Positions 56,062 through 64,000 of a stretch of DNA of 64,000 bases are shown in pieces. The position numbers and the translations under genes were made by a program. The first letter of the stretch is position 1. Each line of letters opens with the position of its first letter. The notes beneath the pieces are model-generated. The model was not told where the DNA came from. It did not search any database and saw nothing but the letters and a program-made list of their open reading frames with translations. This DNA is from Corythucha ciliata. Lineage: Eukaryota; Arthropoda; Insecta; Hemiptera; Tingidae. The stretch lies in contig CM075938.1 of NCBI GenBank assembly GCA_038030265.1, positions 12,935,009 to 12,999,008 on the forward strand. Direction: 5' to 3'.

Positions 56062-58797
56062 TACTTCACATTCTAGAGAGTCAATTTCAAGGTGGCGGGG
56101 AGTGCCTCCTCTTCTGATCCGCCACCCTCTGCCGGCTGCTTGCAGCAGGCAGCTACGACGTCGCCCTCATTCAGGAACCTTGGATCTCAAGGGGACGAGT
56201 GGCGGGATTGACCGGCATTGGAGGTGAGTTAACTTATTCTAGATTTGTCGATACTCCACGTGCATGCATCTACGTTAGAAGCGGATTGAGAGCATTGATG
56301 GTTAACGAGTTCTGTTTCAGAGACATGGTAGCTGTCAGGCTGACCTACCAGGAGGGGGCCACGAGGGAGCAGCTTGTTGCGACCTCGGCGTACTTCCCTG
56401 GAGACAGCGATCAGGGCCCGCCACCGAGAGAGGTGATCAACCTGGTCGACGCCTGCAGGCGCAATGGGGCGAACAACAGCTTATCGGTGTGGATGCCAAC
56501 GCCCATCACTTGGCATAGGGCAGCACCAACACAAACTCCAGAGGTGAGTCCTTATTTGAGTACCTGGCAACTAGTGATTTATCAGTGTTGAACAGGGGCA
56601 ATAAGCCCACCTTTGTAACATCAAGTAGGAGGGAGGTCCTCGACCTCACCCTCTCTACTTCCTTACTGGCTGGTAGGGTCAGGAACTGGAGTGTGTCCGA
56701 GGCTCCATCGTTCTCGGACCACAGGTATGTCATCATGGAGATCCGGGGGATGGAGAGGATACAAGAGGCATACTACAACCCTCGTAAGACGGATTGGGGC
56801 GGTTCCGCAGAGGAAGTAAATGGTAGGCTTAGTTTCGGGGGCGAGCTGGACCTACGAGATGGTGATGATATTGAGGGGACAGCACAGGAGTTGCAGGAGG
56901 TGTTGGTAACCTCGTATCAAGCAAATACTGCATTGAGCTCGCGCTCATCGACCAGGAAGGTTCCCTGGTGTAATGAGGAGCTCGAGGGGTTGAGAAAAGC
57001 ATCGCGGAGGCCTATAGGGCCAAGCTGGCGGAGTATCGGCGGGGGCTGAGGAGTTCGAAGAGGGCGTCCTGGAGGGGATTCTGTGAGGAGGCTGAAAATA
57101 CCTCCTCAGTGGCTCGCCTTCAGCGCCTTCTCTCCAAGGACCCGCTGAATCCCGTTGGCTCACTGATGAAAGTGGACGGTAGTTTATACTACGACGGCGT
57201 CGGAAACGTTGGCGACCCTGATGGGGGTGCACTTTACGGGGGCCGTGGGGGTTGTATCGTCCATTCCACCCGTGGAACCCTCGCGAAGGAGGGCGGTGGG
57301 AATCTTCCTGGACATAGAGCGTGCCTTTGACAATACCTCTATTTCCTCGGTCATTGAAGCTGCAGGACGGCATGGCATCTGCGACACCATTAGTAGGTTG
57401 AGGGTGCTGCTTGAAAGCAGAACAGTTACCGTCACGCTCCTTGGGGAATCCCTGGAGGTGGCTGTAAAGAAGGGATGTCCACAGAGGGGTGGGGGGTTTG
57501 TCACCGCGAATGTGGGGCATGGTGGCCAATTCCTTATTGGTGCGGTTGGCTGATAACGGGTTCTATGTCCAGGATACGCGGACGACATTGTTGTCGTCAT
57601 TAGAGGGCGACATGTCGGGGTGGTGTCAGACTTGACTCAGTCAGCATTGAATATAGTGAAGGACTGGTGTGGGAAGGAAGGGCTGAATGTAAACCCTGAC
57701 AAGACCAACCTAGTGGCCTTCACTAGAAAAAGGAATTTGGGGGACTTCAAAGAACCCCTGTTCTACGATACCAGGCTATCTCTTCGGAGGGAAGTGAAGT
57801 ATCTGGGGGTAACCCTGGACTCCACGCTCACCTGGAACTAGCACCTGGGCAGGGTTGCCGACAGGGGTAAAATGCTGCTTATGAGGACGAAAAATGCCTG
57901 CGGCAAAACGTGGGGACTGAAGCCGTAAATGGTCCTATGGCTATTTACGGCGATAGTCAGACCCGCACTGACATATTGCTCAGTAGTCTGGTGGCACAAA
58001 GCGGAACAAGTGGGGGTCAGAAATACCCTCACTAGCGTTCAGAGACTGGCGTGCCTGATGGTCACTGGGGCTATGCACTCCACTCCTACTGCAACGATGG
58101 AGATACTGACGGGACTCCCTCCCGTTGACATCTTCATCAAGGGGGCAGCGGCAATGTCGGCCCTAACGCATAAATGGGGTGGTTTATGGAGGGGTGGGAG
58201 CCTTAATTCCAGGAGGACCCACACTGGGATCCTGGACACGGTTCGGGACCCAGTGCTGGGCATGATGCCGGACATCATGCCCAAAAACCTCGGTGAACGC
58301 TGTCCCTTCTCCGTCCGCCTTGGGTACGGTGAGGGGCAGGCGGTGAAAAGAAATCACAAGGAGCGATTGTGGTTTACAGACGGATCTAAAACGAATAACG
58401 TGACTGGTGCGGGGGTGTACGGGGTGGAACCCGAATGGAGGCTGTCTACACCTCTGGGGGTATACACCTCGGTATTCCAAGCCGAAGTCTACGCAATCAA
58501 GGCCTGTGCTGCTGAGAATATACGTAGGGACGAGCAAAATGCCCATATACGTATCCTCACGGATAGCCAGGCTGCCATTAAGGCACTAACAGCATCGATA
58601 GTGAGCTCTGGGCTTGAATGGGACTGCCGCCAAAGCCTTTGTCTGCTGGCCCAGGATAACAAGGTGAGCCTTGAATGGGTACCGGAACACAAGGGTATCC
58701 ACGGGAACGAGCAGGCGGACTCCTTGACCAGGGATGGCCGGAGTTGGAGGGAGGGGTTCGGTGAGGACGGCCCATGCTCGGTGCTCAATCACAAGTG
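56062..58797 (+). pseudogene. LINE copy 2 ORF2 (endonuclease, RT, RNase H)
   Basis: Endonuclease and RT marks are as in copy 1, with the same frameshifts near 56480 and 57050. The RT tail is MVLWLFTAIVRPALTYCSVV. RNase H spans about 58364-58760 and shows the four acidic positions (FTDGSKTN, FQAEVYAIKA, ILTDSQAAIKAL, GNEQADSL) and EWVPEHKGIHG. Two copy-specific nonsense codons (TAG 57838, TAA 57926) separate RT from RNase H. All catalytic residues of RNase H appear intact. Confidence 0.85.
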
Positions 58798-58929
58798 GTC
58801 AGTTTATTGCTTGAAGGGCGCAAGTAGCCCTGTTTGGCCTTTTTTTTTTTTTGGTGGAGATAGCCACTTTGAAGGCGCGAATCGACTGTTTAGCCTCTGT
58901 AGAGCACAAACGAATTGCTGGTACGAAGT

Positions 58930-59720
58930 GAGTATGACCTTTACAGGGCGTAAATAGCCAGTTTTTAAGGCCAGGATCGTCATTCAAGACATTTTCCAGG
59001 CGTGAAGGCTCAGTATGGCTATTTCTGACGCGCGAATGGCCAATTTTGCCATTTTAAGGACATGAATCATCGGCTTAGGGATTTTCGAAGTGAGAATTGC
59101 CAGTTTAACGATTCATCGTAGGCCACACAGAGTCAGTTTTACCAATTTTATAGGGCGTAAATAGCCATTGGCAATTTTAACGCTGCCAGTATGGCTATTC
59201 CTAGGACATGAATCCGTCATTTTAATCAATTCTATGGTACGAACTCACCATTGACATTTTCATTGCGTGAATTATTTGTTTAACCATTTAGGGAACGCAA
59301 AGAGTCAGTTCTGCCGTTTTTGAAGGTGCGAATAGTCCGCCACGCCATTTATATCGGGTGCGAATGGTCAGCTTGCCGTTTCCAGGGCGCAAGTTGTCAG
59401 TATAATCATTTATAGAGAGTGATTAGCCAGTGTGATATTTTCAGAGCGTGAATCGTCAGTTTTTCTTTTTTTTAAGGACGCAATTAGTCCCGTCAACGCC
59501 CGAACGGTCAGTTTGGGCATTCTTGGCGGTGCGCAAATGGTTGATTTTGGAATATTTAGGGCAGGAATTGTCTGTTTCGGGATTTGTGGAGCGTGAATTG
59601 TTAGTTTGCCCATTTTTATAGAGCGCGTTACGTCAGCTTGGCCACTTTTAGAGCGGGAATCGCTAGTTTGGCAATTTTGAAGGCGATTTAAGGTGGGGGT
59701 AGGCAGTGAATTGATAGCGA
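58930..59720 (-). repeat. Family C array, reverse orientation (duplication copy 2)
   Basis: Same reverse family C words as at 26555-27060, but with ~180 bp more at the left, which copy 1 lost together with the RNase H region. A T12 run lies at 58838. Confidence 0.8.
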
Positions 59721-59819
59721 GCAATTTTTATTAGAGCGAAGGACATAATTTCATGAGCCTCTCCCTTAAATAAATCTTGGATCCGCGTCTGGACCATGCG
59801 ATGTTTTGTTTTTAAAATC

Positions 59820-60180
59820 AGCAAGAGCCGTGAAATGTCTCTTTAAAATGAGCCAGTAACGCTCATTTATCCTTTAAAAAGGTGTGTAATCCCGTTAAAT
59901 CGGCTTGTCTTAAGGGAGCCAGCCCCACGAAATTGGTTTCTGACCTACGAAATCCGACAAATTTGGCCTCAAAAAGTACCAAACCGGCAAATTTTGTTAT
60001 TGAAGGAGCCAAATCCACGAAATTTGGTTTTGCGGTGTGTTCAATCCGTGATATTTGGACATCGAAAGTTTCTAATGAGCTTTTTAGGGAGTCAATTATG
60101 TGACATTGACTTTTTGAGCGAGGAAACCCTTTAAAATTCGTTCTGAGAGGAATAATCCACAAAATTTGAAATTTGACTTG
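59820..60180 (+). repeat. Family B block (duplication copy 2)
   Basis: Matches 27180-27560 with a few substitutions, ending at a G10 run near 60191. Confidence 0.7.
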
Positions 60181-63100
60181 AACTGTGAGAGGGGGGGGGG
60201 GTGATCATGAGCTCAGGGCTAAGCCCCTCTAAACATTTTACCTTAAAATCCGCCCCTGCTGAGCCCAGATCATACTTTTAAGGATTTTCCAGGCGTGTCA
60301 GCTTAGCCATTTCTAGGGTGGATAGAGGCGGTCATTTCGGAATAATTTCAATCACGTTTAGTGTGCAAATAGTTGGAGTCATTTAAGGCGCCTATAGTGA
60401 GCGGACAAATCTTATCGCACGAGTTGACAGTGAGTTCCTCCGCGACTTTTTCGGGTCCTAAATTTCACTGATTTGCTCGGGTTTATCACTGGAGACCAAA
60501 GTATATGAGTTTTAAGGCCATTTAGACTGTTTCCGAGGCAATCACGTTAGATTGTAGATTGTTCTGATTAAGTTGCTAGGGCCCACAACTAACCCCCTCC
60601 CCCCCGACAATTGAATTTGCGTGATTTAGGTCCACCAAAGTGTGTATTATTGATCCACCCGGGTAGCTGAGGTAGATAGCCGTATTTTCTGAAATACATC
60701 AAGTTTTTAGGACCCAAAACTGGGCATTTTAGCCGTCAAAGCAGAAAAAAAAACCGAAAATTTCAACAACAGGAATGACGTACACAACTGAAAGAGCCGT
60801 CACTCATCCTCCTGATTGGTCAAGAAAAAGCGACAGACAGACCGACCAACCAGCGTTATACGACAACCACTTTTTCGAGGTTGCTATTCACGAATGTGAA
60901 GTCAACTCCAAAGTGATTTTTTTTTTTTTTTTCATGTTCCCACGGGATGGGAATGTGAAAATAAAAGGAAGTAAATTCTTCTTCCTGTTCATTTTTAATA
61001 ACTTTTGGTGGGTGCGCGGTGTTGAAGGATGGCAGAAGGGCTGTGGCTAGAATTAATTAACATTTAATGAGCTCAAAAGCTCACTTTTTCCTTTCTATCT
61101 CTGCATTGCAGATTACTTTTTTTAACTTTTTTATTTCATTGCGTCAGTCAAGGGACTGTGAACACATAAAAAAAAAAAAAATTGTCACAATCCCGGACCC
61201 CACAAACACTGCAACTGCATCATCATCACTGGCTGTAATAATTTTTGTTGGATGTAAAAAAAAAAAAAAAAAATACCAACATCATTATACGGCACCCCAC
61301 GACCATGACAATTATTGTTTTAAATAGTGCAAACGGCTCGTGGTACCTGGAAGGGGAAGCATCCCTTCCCTCCCTGATCGTGCGAAAACCATCATGTATA
61401 ATTCGTGAAAGAAGAAGAAATGTGCGTGTTTCCTATGATAATTTTCCAAAAAAAGAATTTTTTCCCATTACTTTATGTCATTTTGTGCGTTGGGGGGGGG
61501 GGGGATATGTCTAGCCGTTCATAGCCGTCTCGGCATGAAACAAGTTCATTTCATTGTTAAATTGTTCGGTATTCATAAATGAGCCATCATTTTTTCATTC
61601 TTTTAACTCCGAGACCGAGACCAGTCTTGGTCTCTCTCGAAAATAGCGGTCTCGTCTCAGTCTCGGCTCGACTTCGTCTCGTGCCACAAACACCGTGCCT
61701 CGTTCGTTAAAAGCTCATTTATGCCTTCGTATCGTAATAAAAAAGAGGGTTAGGGTTCCCGGAGGGCCGAACCCCCCCGAAACATATTGCAACCTATGGG
61801 TGCCCGCGCTCTAGGCAGCAAAGATTTCCAGGCTGGGGCAGCCACTAGAACAAGCCCAACTGCACATCAGCCAACTGGCTGCCGGGGCCAGGCTGCTTAG
61901 TGCAGGGGAACCCTAATTTTGCGTTTGAAACTTCCCTGGGCTGCTATCATCAAACTTGACACCGCTTTCATTTTTTAAAAATAACATTGCCAGTTGAAGC
62001 AGGAGAAGGAGGGTCTGATGTATGTGGGGGGGGGGGGGATTGTGCACCTCTGCCTCGTCGTGTCTGCGAAGGGAAGTCTCTTGCTTGAACTAAATGAGTT
62101 GGTATGTGCGAGATTTTGAGTTGATCTTGTTGAATTCCCAACTGTTCCCCTTTCAGGTTCTCATTGTTTTAAAGGCATGATTCTACTTTGGAGCAATTAC
62201 AAAGCTCTTTGGCCATTAATCAGTAGTGTATCACTTATCTTCCTTCGTGCCACGAGCCACCAAGGAGGGAAAGCAAAGTATAAATTCATCTATCGTCGTC
62301 ATCTGTAATCATTGAGGCGAGAATAGGATCACTCGTCACTAATATCGCACATACTTTGAATTCGTTAGACCGAGACTTTCGAGACCGATACCAAGACGAG
62401 ACCAACTTTTCATGATCGAGACCCAGACCAAGACCACTCAAGTCTCGTCTCGGTCTCGTGCATCACTACTCGTGACTCCTGGCCACCCTTCTGTCTCTTT
62501 CACACGTGTTTGAGCCGTCATCCGACAGTATTTTTTTTAATTAATAGAGGAAAAATGAATGATTGCGACGTACTATTAAGATTTATCATTAGTGCTACTA
62601 TAGATTACACAGAAACTGATGAATGACGAGGACGTTCCCGTCGTTATTACATTGTGGCGACCTAAACTGGTGTATTGAATTAGAAGGGATGCTCAGACTC
62701 TCCCCACTCCCAAATGTTCAAAACATTAGATTATTGCGTTTCTTTACTATTTCCCCTTCCCCCTCATCATCACTTTCCCATCAAAAGGAAGACGTGTAAA
62801 GTTAAGTGCCACATTGAATATGAACGTTTACTGCTCAACATTTTGGATCTCACGCCTTCCTATCCTTCCTCTCGCCCACTAGAACTTGGACTTTCTCTTC
62901 CCTTTAAGGATGTTATTAACTATAAAAAGGTCCTACACAAGTAAAAATGACTTTGCCCTACAACAATATACTCATCCCCGGTTGGCTCTGTTACACCCTT
63001 TCAGGATTTTTCGCTAGATGGAGGAACTCTTAATAGTGTCGTTGGAGTTTGAGCGAAAGAGAAGGGCTTGTTTCTTTATTCTTAAAATAAACAACGCATC

Positions 63101-64000
63101 ATTTACTTTGATAAACTTTTTGTCTTTTTATTCCTCTCTAACACAATCTTTTTAATTATCTCCTAAACCCTCTTACTATCCCCCCTCCTTTTTAACTAAT
63201 GAGCCCTTTAAATTGTATTTGAAATACGTTCTTTCTTAAAAAAAAAAAAAAAAAAAATGTATGGAGCTCAGCGAGTAACAGACCTAGGCTGGGTGGAGGG
63301 GTTGAATAACCGAGTTACTTCCCCGAGAGTTTCTAATCCTCTTGGAGCAAAAAAAAATTAAACTTTAAGTATGAGACGCCCGAGCTCATGTTTTTTCTTC
63401 TTTTTTCCTCAATAAAATAATAAGGAAAATTACATTTTTCATCTAATGTCTTATCACTGCCATCCAGAGTGGTTTCACTTTTACTTTAGAATGACACAAA
63501 TAAAATTATTGTGTTTCCACAGCATAAAAACGACTGTATACAGGACGATTCTGAAAGATCTGTCTTAGGACAGGTCAAAATGGAATCCGTGACTGACGCT
63601 TATGCGATTACAATTGAAATATCGGAAGAGATCTTTGCAACTGGTTCTGCAGTCGGCCTTGTAAATGGTACGGATCACTTTTTTCTGCTTTCTGAGCACT
63701 CTATGCGCTGAAGAAGATGAAGAATTTCCCTATATTATTAAACCGTGGATAAAAATGGACTGGAACAAACTATGGTAGGTTTTCCTGATGAAACCCTTTG
63801 AAACCACACTACTGCTGAGTTTCAGAGTTTACGTAGTACCTTGTCAATATGTGCAGACCTAGTGAGGCTTTCCCCTATCGTTTTACTAAGAGATATTTTA
63901 CTAGTCCGTCACACGGAAACGGCTATCGTTTGCTCTTTTTCAACTTCCGTGAAAAAACTGGTTCGTAGAGTACCACGAGTAAAACTTCTTGCTGGTTACT
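60181..64000 (+). other. Non-coding body of the large duplication, copy 2
   Basis: Collinear with 27561-32599 at high identity. Homopolymer lengths differ (T17 near 60918, A17 near 61256, A19 near 63239). The 1.15-kb segment 29085-30240 of copy 1 is missing, and the join lies in CTCG-rich sequence near 61670. The similarity has not ended at base 64000, so the duplication continues beyond the window. The possible orphan exon recurs at 63498-63711. Confidence 0.8.

Larger units (their letters stand above)
54234..58797 (+). mobile_element. Non-LTR retrotransposon (I/R1/Jockey-type), copy 2, defective
   Basis: This is the same element as copy 1, highly similar from its 5' UTR on, but here it keeps the RNase H domain and is interrupted in ORF1 by a 686-bp insertion (54641-55326). 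It ends after the RNase H domain, where it meets family C repeats near 58797; the post-RNase H zinc region is absent. Point nonsense changes not present in copy 1 occur in ORF2 (near 57838 and 57926). Confidence 0.9.

Overview
This 64 kb window is eukaryotic and repeat-rich. It looks like an invertebrate metazoan, most likely an arthropod. The evidence is a spliced Ig/FN3/GPI adhesion protein of the Klingon/Wrapper type, a single-intron 26S proteasome ATPase gene (Rpt5), and BEL/Pao, Ty3/gypsy and I/R1/Jockey-type retroelements whose LINE ORF1 resembles the DUF4780 family of arthropods. I cannot name the species. Much of the window consists of degenerate ~30-bp-period repeat arrays, with G/C homopolymer tracts scattered throughout. 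A 500-N assembly gap lies at 53321-53820.

Layout. 1-6.4 kb: arrays of two word families (A and B) around a unique island. 6.76-12.22 kb (+): nine exons of a GPI-anchored Ig-Ig-Ig-FN3 protein; its last intron (3.26 kb) is filled mainly by family A. 12.2-13.8 kb: AT-rich 3' UTR/flank. 13.8-20.5 kb: families C, A, D and A, with orientation changes and one tRNA-like gene. 20.5-23.4 kb: unassigned DNA plus a Ty3/gypsy LTR/PBS/integrase remnant. 23.46-32.6 kb: copy 1 of a large duplication that begins with a dead LINE. 32.4-34.2 kb: an antisense non-LTR RT remnant and a broken THAP-domain gene. 36.28-37.62 kb (+): Rpt5/PSMC3, the only gene that is complete and intact. 38.2-48.8 kb: three truncated LTR retroelements (BEL/Pao on -, gypsy on +, gypsy on -), the BEL being bracketed by a ~255-bp direct repeat. 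48.8-53.3 kb: low-content DNA, a LINE 3' fragment and a short family A block. 54.23-64.0 kb: copy 2 of the duplication, still matching copy 1 at the window end.

Two cellular genes are well supported. The adhesion protein would act at the outer cell surface, probably in neural or glial contacts. Rpt5 would act in the proteasome base. They share no obvious pathway. The rest is mobile-element debris and arrays. The less familiar material is the array system: ~30-bp words, two places with higher-order repeats, fixed landmark sub-blocks, orientation flips around a recurring GC-rich module, and a reverse-strand sequence resembling a 3' splice site. The other notable feature is the ~9-kb duplication, whose two copies share old LINE lesions but carry different later indels, including a solo LTR with target-site duplication.
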